Below, in pieces: positions 23,133-34,856 of a DNA stretch of 64,000 nt. Under the pieces are notes generated by a model that worked only from the letters and a program-made list of their open reading frames with translations, made no database searches and had not been told where the DNA came from. Source of the DNA: Lasioglossum baleicum. Its lineage: Eukaryota > Arthropoda > Insecta > Hymenoptera > Halictidae. Numbering within the stretch: position 1 is the first letter of the stretch; each line of letters opens with the position of its first letter. The stretch spans positions 5,704,001-5,768,000 of the forward strand of contig NC_134930.1 of NCBI RefSeq assembly GCF_051020765.1. The letters run 5' to 3'. Made by a program: the position numbers and the translations under genes.

Positions 23133-25480
23133 GCTAGGAAGGTAGTGTATACCTATTCGCGGACGACACCGATCAGTCCCATCTCGGCCTCATGGCTAAG
23201 ATGGTAGTGTATACCAGTTCCGGACGACACCGGTGAGCCCCTTCTCGGCCTCATGGCTAAGTAGGTAGTGTATACCAGTTCCGGACGACACCGGTAAGTC
23301 CCTTCTCGGCCTCATGGCTAAGAAGGTAGTGTATACCTGTTCGCGGACGACACCGATCAGTCCCATCTCGGCCACATGGCTAAGAAGGTAGTGTATACCT
23401 GTTCGCGGACAACACCGATCAGTCCCATCTCTGCCTCATGGCTAAGAAGGTAGTGTATACCAGTTCCGGACGACACCGGTGAGTCCCATCTCGGTCTCAT
23501 GGCTAAGAAGGTAGTGTATACCTGTTCGCGGACGACACCGATCAGTCCCTTCTCGGCCTCATGGCTAAGAAGGTAGTGTATACCAGTTCGGGGACGAAAC
23601 CGGTGAGTCCCACCTCGGCCTCATGGCTAAGAAGGTAGTGTATACCTGTTCGCGGACGACACCGATCAGTCCCATCTCGGCCTCATGGCTAAGAAGGTAG
23701 TGTATACCAGTTCCGGACGACACCGGTAAGTCCCTTCTCGGCCTCATGGCTAAGAAGGTAGTATGTACCAGTTCGGGGACGACACCGATCAGTCCCATCT
23801 CGGCCTCATGGCTAAGAAGGTAGTGTATACCAGTTCCGGACGACACCGGTAAGTCCCTTCTCGGCCTCATGGCTAAGAAGGTAGTGTATACCAGTTCGGG
23901 GACGAAACCGGTGAGTCCCACCTCGGCCTCATGGCTAAGAAGGTAGTGTATACCTGTTCGCGGACGACACCGATCAGTCCCATCTCGGCCTCATGGCTAA
24001 GAAGGTAGTGTATACCAGTTCGGGGACGAAACCGGTGAGTCCCATCTTGGCCTCCTGGCTAAGAAGGTAGTGTATACCTGTTCGCGGACGACACCGATCA
24101 GTCCCATCTCGGCCTCATGGCTAAGAAGGTAGTGTATACCAGTTCGGGGACGAAACCGTTGAGTCCCATCTCGGCCTCATGGCTAAGATGGTAGTGTATA
24201 CCTGTTCGCGGACGACACCGATCAGTCCCATCTCGGCCTCATGGCTAAGAAGGTAGTGTATACCAGTTCGGGGACGAAACCGTTGAGTCCCATCTCGGCC
24301 TCATGGCTAAGATGGTAGTGTATACCTGTTCGCGGACGACACCGATCAGTCCCATCTCGGCCTCATGGCTAAGAAGGTAGTGTATACCAATTCCGGACGA
24401 CACCGGTGAGTCCCATCTCGGCCTCATGGCTAAGAAGGTAGTGTATACCAGTTCGGGGACGAAACCGTTGAGTCCCATCTCGGCCTCATGGCTAAGATGG
24501 TAGTGTATACCTGTTCGCGGACGACACCGATCAGTCCCATCTCGGCCTCATGGCTAAGAAGGTAGTGTATACCAATTCCGGACGACACCGGTGAGTCCCA
24601 TCTCGGCCTCATGGCTAAGAAGGTAGTGTATACCAGTTCGGGGACGAAACCGGTGAGTCCCATCTCGGCCTCATGGCTAAGATGGTAGTGTATACCAGTT
24701 CCGGGGGCACCGGTAAGTCCCTTCTCGGCCTCATGGCTAAGAAGGTAGTGTATACCAGTTCGGGGACGAAACCGGTGAGTCCCATCTCGGCCTCATGGCT
24801 AAGATGGTAGTGTATACCTGTTCGCGGACGACACCGATCAGTCCCATCTCGGCCTCATGGCTAAGAAGGTAGTGTATACCAGTTCGGGGACGAAACCGGT
24901 GAGTCCCATCTCGGCCTCATGGCTAAGATGGTAGTGTATACCTGTTCGCGGACGACACCGATCAGTCCCATCTCGGCCTCATGGCTAAGAAGGTAGTGTA
25001 TACCAGTTCCGGAAGACACCGGTGAGTCCCATCTCGGCCTCATGGCTAAGAAGGTAGTGTATGCCAGTTCGGGGACGAAACCGGTGAGTCCCACCTCGGC
25101 CTCATGGCTAAGAAGGTAGTGTATACCTGTTCGCGGACGACACCGATCAGTCCCATCTCGGCCTCATGGCTAAGAAGGTAGTGTATACCAGTTCCGGACG
25201 ACACCGGTAAGTCCCTTCTCGGCCTCATGGCTAAGAAGGTAGTGTATACCAGTTCGGGGACGAAACCGGTGAGTCCCATCTCGGCCTCATGGCTAAGAAG
25301 GTAGTGTATACCTGTTCGCGGACGACACCGATCAGTCCCATCTCGGCCTCATGGCTAAGAAGGTAGTGTATACCAGTTCCGGACGACACCGGTGAGTCCC
25401 TTCTCGGCCTCATGGCTAAGTAGGTAGTGTATACCAGTTCGCGGACGACACCGATCAGTCCCATCTCGGCCTCATGGCTA
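23133..25480. repeat. HOR unit I-10, last domain I unit, expanded then broken
   Basis: It follows I-2 from the header to about 24,127, has a local expansion at 24,128-24,621, and resumes with D (24,683), C-A and the trimer block. GTATGCCAGTT (25,060) and CCAGTTCGCGG (25,435, where other units have CCAATTCGCGG) are private. Domain I register is lost after about 25,480. Confidence 0.82.
24128..24621. repeat. Local expansion: C-A, C-A-B, C-A-B with a shared private variant
   Basis: C monomers with CCGTTGAG start at 24,128, 24,252 and 24,437, and the next C at 24,622 is normal. Spacings are 124, 185 and 185 bp. The B monomers at 24,376 and 24,561 both carry CCAATTCCGG. Unit I-2 has one such C-A-B block at the equivalent place, so two short duplications (124 and 185 bp) occurred here. 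Confidence 0.88.
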
Positions 25481-26830
25481 AGAAGGTAGTGTATACCTGT
25501 TCGCGGACCACACCGATCAGTCCCATCTCGGTCTCATGGCTAAGAAGGTAGTGTATACCAGTTCCGGACGACACCGGTGAGCCCCTTCTCGGCCTCATGG
25601 CTAAGAAGGTAGTGTATACCAGTTCCGGACGACACCGGTAAGTCCCTTCTCGGCCTCATGGCTAAGAAGGTAGTGTATACCTGTTCGCGGACGACACCGA
25701 TCAGTCCCATCTCGGTCTCCTGGCTAAGAAGGTAGTGTATACCAGTTCCGGACGACACCGGTGAGCCCCTTCTCGGCCTCATGGCTAAGTAGGTAGTGTA
25801 TACCAGTTCCGGACGACACCGGTAAGTCCCTTCTCGGCCTCATGGCTAAGAAGGTAGTGTATACCTGTTCGCGGACTACACCGATCAGTCCCATCTCGGC
25901 CACATGGCTAAGAAGGTAGTGTATACCTGTTCGCGGACAACACCGATCAGTCCCATCTCTGCCTCATGGCTAAGAAGGTAGTGTATACCAGTTCCGGACG
26001 ACACCGGTGAGTCCCATCTCGGCCTCATGGCTAAGAAGGTAGTGTATACCTGTTCGCGGACGACACCGATCAGTCCCTTCTCGGCCTCATGGCTAAGAAG
26101 GTAGTGTATACCAGTTCGGGGACGAAACCGGTGAGTCCCACCTCGGCCTCATGGCTAAGAAGGTAGTGTATACCTGTTCGCGGACGACACCGATCAGTCC
26201 CATCTCGGCCTCATGGCTAAGAAAGTAGTGTATACCAGATCCGGACGACAACGGTAAGTCCCTTCTCGGCCTCATGGCTAAGAAGGTAGTGTATACCAGT
26301 TCGGGGACGAAACCGGTGAGTCCCATCTCGGCCTCATGGCTAAGAAGGTAGTGTATACCTGTTCGCGGACGACACCGATCAGACCTATCTCGGCCTCATG
26401 GCTAAGAAGGTAGTGTATACCAGTTCGGGGACGACACCGGTGAGTCCCATCTCGGCCTCATGGCTAAGAAGGTAGTGTATACCAGTTCCGGACGACACCG
26501 GTAAGTCCCTTCTCGGCCTCATGGCTAAGAAGGTAGTATATACCAGTTCGGGGACGACACCGATCAGTCCCATCTCGGCCTCATGGCTAAGAAGGTAGTG
26601 TATACCAGTTCCGGACGACACCGGTAAGTCCCTTCTCGGCCTCATGGCTAAGAAGGTAGTGTATACCAGTTCGGGGACGAAACCGGTAAGTCCCTTCTCG
26701 GCCTCATGGCTAAGAAGGTAGTGTATACCAGTTCGGGGACGAAACCGGTGAGTCCCATCTCGGCCTCATGGCTAAGAAGGTAGTGTATACCTGTTCGCGG
26801 ACGACACCGATCAGACCCTTCTCGGCCTCA
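25481..26830. repeat. Transition zone between domains I and II
   Basis: About 22 monomers mix states: A with GGACCACACC (25,507), two B(GAGCCCCTT) blocks with GGTCTC[AC]TGG before them, A(GACTACACC) with GGCCACATGG (25,874), B with CCAGATCCGG and ACAACGG (26,237), A(CAGACCTATC) (26,380) and GTATATACC C/A hybrids (26,537). CCAGATCC, GACTACACC and GTATATACC are common from here on and rare or absent before. No non-satellite sequence marks the border. Confidence 0.72.
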
Positions 26831-28087
26831 TTGCTAAGAAGGTAGTGTATACCAGTTCGGGGACGAAACCGGTGAGTCCCACCTCGGCCTCATGGCTAAG
26901 AAGGTAGTGTATACCTGTTCGCGGACGACACCGATCAGTCCCATCTCGGCCTCATGGCTAAGAAGGTAGTGTATACCAGTTCCGGACGACACCGGTAAGT
27001 CCCTTCTCGGCCTCATGGCTAAGAAGGTAGTATATACCAGTTCGGGGACGACACCGATCAGTCCCATCTCGGCCTCATGGCTAAGAAGGTAGTGTATACC
27101 AGTTCCGGACGACACCGGTAAGTCCCTTCTCGGCCTCATGGCTAAGAAGGTAGTGTATACCAGTTCGGGGACGAAACCGGTAAGTCCCTTCTCGGCCTCA
27201 TGGCTAAGAAGGTAGTGTATACCAGTTCGGGGACGAAACCGGTGAGTCCCATCTCGGCCTCATGGCTAAGAAGGTAGTGTATACCTGTTCCGGACGACAC
27301 CGGTAAGTCCCTTCTCGGCCTCATGGCTAAGAAGGTAGTATATACCAGTTCGGGGACGACACCGATCAGTCCCATCTCGGCCTCATGGCTAAGAAGGTAG
27401 TGTATACCAGTTCCGGACGACACCGGTAAGTCCCTTCTCGGCCTCATGGCTAAGAAGGTAGTGTATACCAGTTCGGGGACGAAACCGGTAAGTCCCTTCT
27501 CGGCCTCATGGCTAAGAAGGTAGTGTATACCAGTTCGGGGACGAAACCGGTGAGTCCCATCTCGGCCTCATGGCTAAGAAGGTAGTGTATACCTGTTCGC
27601 GGACGACACCGATCAGACCCTTCTCGGCCTCATTGCTAAGAAGGTAGTGTATACCAGTTCGGGGACGAAACCGGTGAGTCCCACCTCGGCCTCATGGCTA
27701 AGAAGGTAGTGTATACCTGTTCGCGGACGACACCGATCAGTCCCATCTCGGCCTCATGGCTAAGAAGGTAGTGTATACCAGTTCCGGACGACACCGGTAA
27801 GTCCCTTCTCGGCCTCATGGCTAAGAAGGTAGTATATACCAGTTCGGGGACGACACCGATCAGTCCCATCTCGGCCTCATGGCTAAGAAGGTAGTGTATA
27901 CCAGTTCCGGACGACACCGGTAAGTCCCTTCTCGGCCTCATGGCTAAGAAGGTAGTGTATACCAGTTCGGGGACGAAACCGGTAAGTCCCTTCTCGGCCT
28001 CATGGCTAAGAAGGTAGTGTATACCAGTTCGGGGACGAAACCGGTGAGTCCCATCTCGGCCTCATGGCTAAGAAGGTAGTGTATACC
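26831..28087. repeat. 802-bp (13-monomer) internal repeat inside domain II copy 1
   Basis: A C monomer preceded by CAGACCCTTCTCGGCCTCATTGC occurs at 26,831 and 27,633, and the next seven monomers match. Inside it a five-monomer block (B, GTATATACC C/A, B, C, C; 308 bp) is also duplicated, the second copy entered through an A/B hybrid (CCTGTTCCGGACG, near 27,285). Copy 2 of the HOR keeps the same arrangement at 30,597/31,399 with its hybrid near 31,050. Confidence 0.85.
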
Positions 28088-30596
28088 TGTTCGCGGACGA
28101 CACCGATCAGTCCCATCTCGGCCTCGTGGCTAAGAAGGTAGTGTATACCAGTTCCGGACGACACCGGTAAGTGCGTTCTCGGCCTCATGGCTAAGAAGGT
28201 AGTGTATACCTGTTCGCGGACGACACCGATCAGTCCCATCTCGGCCTCATGGCTAAGAAGGTAGTGTATACCAGTTCGGGGACGAAACCGGTGAGTCCCA
28301 TCTCGGCCTCATGGCTAAGAAGGTAGTGTATACCTGTTCGCGGACGACACCGATCAGTCCCATCTCGGCCTCATGGCTAAGAAGGTAGTGTATACCAGTT
28401 CGGGGACGAAACCGGTGAGTCCCATCTCGGCCTCATGGCTAAGAAGGTAGTGTATACCTGTTCGCGGACGACACAGATCAGTCCCATCTCGGCCTCATGG
28501 CTAATAAGGTAGTGTATACCTGTTCGCGGACAACACCGATCAGTCCCATCTCGGCCTCATGGCTAAGAAGGTAGTGTATACCAGTTACGGACGACACCGG
28601 TGAGTCCCATCTCGGCCTCATGGCTAAGAAGGTAGTGTATACCAGTTCCGGACGACACCGGTAAGTCCCTTCTCGGCCTCATGGCTAAGAAGGTAGTATA
28701 TACCAGTTCGGGGACGACACCGGTAAGTCCCTTCTCGGCCTCATGGCTAAGAAGGTAGTGTATACCTGATCGCGGACTACACCGATCAGTCCCATCTCGG
28801 CCACATGGCTAAGAAGGTAGTGTATACCTGTTCGCGGACAACACCGATCAGTCCCATCTCTGCCTCATGGCTAAGAAGGTAGTGTATACCAGTTCCGGAC
28901 GACACCGGTGAGTCCCATCTCGGCCTCATGGCTAAGAAGGTAGTGTATACCTGTTCGCGGACGACACCGATCAGTCCCTTCTCGGCCTCATGGCTAAGAA
29001 GGTAGTGTATACCAGTTCGGGGACGAAACCGGTGAGTCCCACCTCGGCCTCATGGCTAAGAAGGTAGTGTATAACTGTTCGCGGACAACACCGATCAGTC
29101 CCATCTCTGCCTCATGGCTAAGAAGGTAGTGTATACCAGTTCCGGACGACACCGGTGAGTCCCATCTCGGCCTCATGGCTAAGAAGGTAGTGTATACCTG
29201 TTCGCGGACGACACCGATCAGTCCCTTCTCGGCCTCATGGCTAAGAAGGTAGTGTATACCAGTTCGGGGACGAAACCGGTGAGTCCCACCTCGGCCTCAT
29301 GGCTAAGAAGGTAGTGTATAACTGTTCGCGGACGACATCGATCAGTCCCATCTCGGCCTCATGGCTAAGAAGGTAGTGTATACCAGATCCGGACGACACC
29401 GGTAAGTCCCTTCTCGGCCTCATGGCTAAGAAGGTAGTGTATACCAGTTCGGGGACGAAACCGGTGAGTCCCATCTCGGCCTCATGGCTAAGAAGGTAGT
29501 GTATACCTGTTCGCGGACGACACCGATCAGACCCATCTCGGCCTCATGGCTAAGAAGGTAGTGTATACCAGTTCGGGGACGACACCGGTGAGTCCCATCT
29601 CGGCCTCATGGCTAAGAAGGTAGTGTATACCAGTTCCGGACGATACCGGTAAGTCCCTTCTCGGCCTCATGGCTAAGAAGGTAGTGTATACCAGTTCGGG
29701 GACGAAACCGGTGAGTCCCATCTCGGCCTCATGGCTAAGAAGGTAGTGTATACCTGTTCGGGGACGAAACCGGTGAGTCCCATCTCGGCTTCATGGCTAG
29801 GAAGGTAGTGTATACCTATTCACGGACGACACCGATCAGTCCCATCTCGGCCTCATGGCTAAGAAGGTAGTGTATACCAGTTCCGGACGACACCGGTGAG
29901 CCCCTTCTCGGCCTCATGGCTAAGTAGGTAGTGTATACCAGTTCGGGGACGAAACCGGTGAGTCCCATCTCGGCCTCATGGCTAAGAAGGTAGTGTATAC
30001 CTGTTCGCGGACGACACCGATCAGTCCCTTCTAGGCCTCATGGCTAAGAAGGTAGTGTATACCAGTTCGGGGACGAAACCGGTGAGTCCCACCTCGGCCT
30101 CATGGCTAAGAAGGTAGTGTATACCTGATCGCGGACTACACCGATCAGTCCCATCTCGGCCACATGGCTAAGAAGGTAGTGTATACCTGTTCGCGGACAA
30201 CACCGATCAGTCCCATCTCTGCCTCATGGCTAAGAAGGTAGTGTATACCAGTTCCGGACGACACCGGTGAGTCCCATCTCGGCCTCATGGCTAAGAAGGT
30301 AGTGTATACCTGTTCGCGGACGACACCGATCAGTCCCTTCTCGGCCTCATGGCTAAGAAGGTAGTGTATACCAGTTCGGGGACGAAACCGGTGAGTCCCA
30401 CCTCGGCCTCATGGCTAAGAAGGTAGTGTATACCTGTTCGCGGACGACACCGATCAGTCCCATCTCGGCCTCATGGCTAAGAAGGTAGTGTATACCAGAT
30501 CCGGACGACACCGGTAAGTCCCTTCTCGGCCTCATGGCTAAGAAGGTAGTGTATACCTGTTCGCGGACGACACCGATCAGACCCTTCTCGGCCTCA
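26831..30596. repeat. Domain II HOR copy 1, 61 monomers, 3,766 bp
   Basis: Markers CATTGCTAAG (26,831), GTGCGTTCTC (28,171), CTATTCACGG (29,817), TTCTAGGCC (30,030) and CTGATCGCGGACTACACC (28,767, 30,126) all recur exactly 3,766 bp later. The unit also carries CCAGATCCGG and GACGATACCGG B variants and GTATAACTG A variants (29,091, 29,318). 61x62-16 = 3,766. Confidence 0.9.
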
Positions 30597-33500
30597 TTGC
30601 TAAGAAGGTAGTGTATACCAGTTCGGGGACGAAACCGGTGAGTCCCACCTCGGCCTCATGGCTAAGAAGGTAGTGTATACCTGTTCGCGGACGACACCGA
30701 TCAGTCCCATCTCGGCCTCATGGCTAAGAAGGTAGTGTATACCAGTTCCGGACGACACCGGTAAGTCCCTTCTCGGCCTCATGGCTAAGAAGGTAGTATA
30801 TACCAGTTCGGGGACGACACCGATCAGTCCCATCTCGGCCTCATGGCTAAGAAGGTAGTGTATACCAGTTCCGGACGACACCGGTAAGTCCCTTCTCGGC
30901 CTCATGGCTAAGAAGGTAGTGTATACCAGTTCGGGGACGAAACCGGTAAGTCCCTTCTCGGCCTCATGGCTAAGAAGGTAGTGTATACCAGTTCGGGGAC
31001 GAAACCGGTGAGTCCCATCTCGGCCTCATGGCTAAGAAGGTAGTGTATACCTGTTCCGGACGACACCGGTAAGTCCCTTCTCGGCCTCATGGCTAAGAAG
31101 GTAGTATATACCAGTTCGGGGACGACACCGATCAGTCCCATCTCGGCCTCATGGCTAAGAAGGTAGTGTATACCAGTTCCGGACGACACCGGTAAGTCCC
31201 TTCTCGGCCTCATGGCTAAGAAGGTAGTGTATACCAGTTCGGGGACGAAACCGGTAAGTCCCTTCTCGGCCTCATGGCTAAGAAGGTAGTGTATACCAGT
31301 TCGGGGACGAAACCGGTGAGTCCCATCTCGGCCTCATGGCTAAGAAGGTAGTGTATACCTGTTCGCGGACGACACCGATCAGACCCTTCTCGGCCTCATT
31401 GCTAAGAAGGTAGTGTATACCAGTTCGGGGACGAAACCGGTGAGTCCCACCTCGGCCTCATGGCTAAGAAGGTAGTGTATACCTGTTCGCGGACGACACC
31501 GATCAGTCCCATCTCGGCCTCATGGCTAAGAAGGTAGTGTATACCAGTTCCGGACGACACCGGTAAGTCCCTTCTCGGCCTCATGGCTAAGAAGGTAGTA
31601 TATACCAGTTCGGGGACGACACCGATCAGTCCCATCTCGGCCTCATGGCTAAGAAGGTAGTGTATACCAGTTCCGGACGACACCGGTAAGTCCCTTCTCG
31701 GCCTCATGGCTAAGAAGGTAGTGTATACCAGTTCGGGGACGAAACCGGTAAGTCCCTTCTCGGCCTCATGGCTAAGAAGGTAGTGTATACCAGTTCGGGG
31801 ACGAAACCGGTGAGTCCCATCTCGGCCTCATGGCTAAGAAGGTAGTGTATACCTGTTCGCGGACGACACCGATCAGTCCCATCTCGGCCTCGTGGCTAAG
31901 AAGGTAGTGTATACCAGTTCCGGACGACACCGGTAAGTGCGTTCTCGGCCTCATGGCTAAGAAGGTAGTGTATACCTGTTCGCGGACGACACCGATCAGT
32001 CCCATCTCGGCCTCATGGCTAAGAAGGTAGTGTATACCAGTTCGGGGACGAAACCGGTGAGTCCCATCTCGGCCTCATGGCTAAGAAGGTAGTGTATACC
32101 TGTTCGCGGACGACACCGATCAGTCCCATCTCGGCCTCATGGCTAAGAAGGTAGTGTATACCAGTTCGGGGACGAAACCGGTGAGTCCCATCTCGGCCTC
32201 ATGGCTAAGAAGGTAGTGTATACCTGTTCGCGGACGACACAGATCAGTCCCATCTCGGCCTCATGGCTAATAAGGTAGTGTATACCTGTTCGCGGACAAC
32301 ACCGATCAGTCCCATCTCGGCCTCATGGCTAAGAAGGTAGTGTATACCAGTTACGGACGACACCGGTGAGTCCCATCTCGGCCTCATGGCTAAGAAGGTA
32401 GTGTATACCAGTTCCGGACGACACCGGTAAGTCCCTTCTCGGCCTCATGGCTAAGAAGGTAGTATATACCAGTTCGGGGACGACACCGGTAAGTCCCTTC
32501 TCGGCCTCATGGCTAAGAAGGTAGTGTATACCTGATCGCGGACTACACCGATCAGTCCCATCTCGGCCACATGGCTAAGAAGGTAGTGTATACCTGTTCG
32601 CGGACAACACCGATCAGTCCCATCTCTGCCTCATGGCTAAGAAGGTAGTGTATACCAGTTCCGGACGACACCGGTGAGTCCCATCTCGGCCTCATGGCTA
32701 AGAAGGTAGTGTATACCTGTTCGCGGACGACACCGATCAGTCCCTTCTCGGCCTCATGGCTAAGAAGGTAGTGTATACCAGTTCGGGGACGAAACCGGTG
32801 AGTCCCACCTCGGCCTCATGGCTAAGAAGGTAGTGTATAACTGTTCGCGGACAACACCGATCAGTCCCATCTCTGCCTCATGGCTAAGAAGGTAGTGTAT
32901 ACCAGTTCCGGACGACACCGGTGAGTCCCATCTCGGCCTCATGGCTAAGAAGGTAGTGTATACCTGTTCGCGGACGACACCGATCAGTCCCTTCTCGGCC
33001 TCATGGCTAAGAAGGTAGTGTATACCAGTTCGGGGACGAAACCGGTGAGTCCCACCTCGGCCTCATGGCTAAGAAGGTAGTGTATAACTGTTCGCGGACG
33101 ACATCGATCAGTCCCATCTCGGCCTCATGGCTAAGAAGGTAGTGTATACCAGATCCGGACGACACCGGTAAGTCCCTTCTCGGCCTCATGGCTAAGAAGG
33201 TAGTGTATACCAGTTCGGGGACGAAACCGGTGAGTCCCATCTCGGCCTCATGGCTAAGAAGGTAGTGTATACCTGTTCGCGGACGACACCGATCAGACCC
33301 ATCTCGGCCTCATGGCTAAGAAGGTAGTGTATACCAGTTCGGGGACGACACCGGTGAGTCCCATCTCGGCCTCATGGCTAAGAAGGTAGTGTATACCAGT
33401 TCCGGACGATACCGGTAAGTCCCTTCTCGGCCTCATGGCTAAGAAGGTAGTGTATACCAGTTCGGGGACGAAACCGGTGAGTCCCATCTCGGCCTCATGG

Positions 33501-34324
33501 CTAAGAAGGTAGTGTATACCTGTTCGGGGACGAAACCGGTGAGTCCCATCTCGGCTTCATGGCTAGGAAGGTAGTGTATACCTATTCACGGACGACACCG
33601 ATCAGTCCCATCTCGGCCTCATGGCTAAGAAGGTAGTGTATACCAGTTCCGGACGACACCGGTGAGCCCCTTCTCGGCCTCATGGCTAAGTAGGTAGTGT
33701 ATACCAGTTCGGGGACGAAACCGGTGAGTCCCATCTCGGCCTCATGGCTAAGAAGGTAGTGTATACCTGTTCGCGGACGACACCGATCAGTCCCTTCTAG
33801 GCCTCATGGCTAAGAAGGTAGTGTATACCAGTTCGGGGACGAAACCGGTGAGTCCCACCTCGGCCTCATGGCTAAGAAGGTAGTGTATACCTGATCGCGG
33901 ACTACACCGATCAGTCCCATCTCGGCCACATGGCTAAGAAGGTAGTGTATACCTGTTCGCGGACAACACCGATCAGTCCCATCTCTGCCTCATGGCTAAG
34001 AAGGTAGTGTATACCAGTTCCGGACGACACCGGTGAGTCCCATCTCGGCCTCATGGCTAAGAAGGTAGTGTATACCTGTTCGCGGACGACACCGATCAGT
34101 CCCTTCTCGGCCTCATGGCTAAGAAGGTAGTGTATACCAGTTCGGGGACGAAACCGGTGAGTCCCACCTCGGCCTCATGGCTAAGAAGGTAGTGTATACC
34201 TGTTCGCGGACGACACCGATCAGTCCCATCTCGGCCTCATGGCTAAGAAGGTAGTGTATACCAGATCCGGACGACACCGGTAAGTCCCTTCTCGGCCTCA
34301 TGGCTAAGAAGGTAGTGTATACCA
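30597..34324. repeat. Domain II HOR copy 2
   Basis: It is homologous to 26,831-30,558 at a constant 3,766-bp offset, including the 802-bp internal repeat, GTGCGTTCTC (31,937) and CTATTCACGG (33,583). Near 34,324 the copies part: copy 1 goes to the CAGACCCTT/CATTGC monomers, copy 2 to a C followed by CAGACCCATCTCGG. Confidence 0.88.
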
Positions 34325-34856
34325 GTTCGGGGACGAAACCGGTGAGTCCCATCTCGGCCTCATGGCTAAGAAGGTAGTGTATACCTGTTCGCGGACGACA
34401 CCGATCAGACCCATCTCGGCCTCATGGCTAAGAAGGTAGTGTATACCAGTTCGGGGACGACACCGGTGAGTCCCATCTCGGCCTCATGGCTAAGAAGGTA
34501 GTGTATACCAGTTCCGGACGATACCGGTAAGTCCCTTCTCGGCCTCATGGCTAAGAAGGTAGTGTATACCAGTTCGGGGACGAAACCGGTGAGTCCTATC
34601 TCGGCCTCATGGCTAAGAAGGTAGTGTATACCAGTTCGGGGACGAAACCGGTGAGTCCCATCTCGGCCTCATGGCTAAGAAGGTAGTGTATACCTGTTCG
34701 CGGACGACACCGATCAGTCCCATCTCGGCCTCGTGGCTAAGAAGGTAGTGTATACCAGTTCCGGACGACACCGGTAAGTCCCTTCTCGGCCTCATGGCTA
34801 AGAAGGTAGTGTATACCAGTTCGGGGACGACACCGGTAAGTCCCTTCTCGGCCTCA
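34325..34856. repeat. Nine-monomer connector between domain II copies 2 and 3
   Basis: It contains C, A(CAGACCC), C with GACACCGGTGAG, B(GACGATACCGG), C with GAGTCCTATC (34,593), C, A(CTCGTGG), B and a C/B hybrid (GGGGACGACACCGGTAAG). Its first part recurs at 37,783-38,235, 3,458 bp on. It explains why the next period is 3,458 bp rather than 3,766. Confidence 0.75.

Larger units (their letters stand above)
1..25480. repeat. Domain I: ten units of a 42/35-monomer HOR
   Basis: Landmark spacing gives unit lengths 2591, 3390, 2159, 3331, 2591, 3516, 2161, 802 and 2591 bp, plus a last incomplete unit. Private variants include GTATGTACC, GACAGTAGTG, GGAAGACACCGGTGAG in B, CCAATTCGCGG and GATGGTAG. 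Each full unit carries them in the same order, so the units are homologous copies. Length differences are whole monomers. The domain ends near 25,480, where variants such as GACCACACC and TCGGTCTCCTGG break the register. Confidence 0.88.

Noticed and set aside
28501..28520. CTAATAAGG as a polyadenylation signal (also near 32,267 and 35,725)
   Set aside because: It is a single-base variant of CTAAGAAGG that recurs with the domain II HOR and does not match AATAAA.
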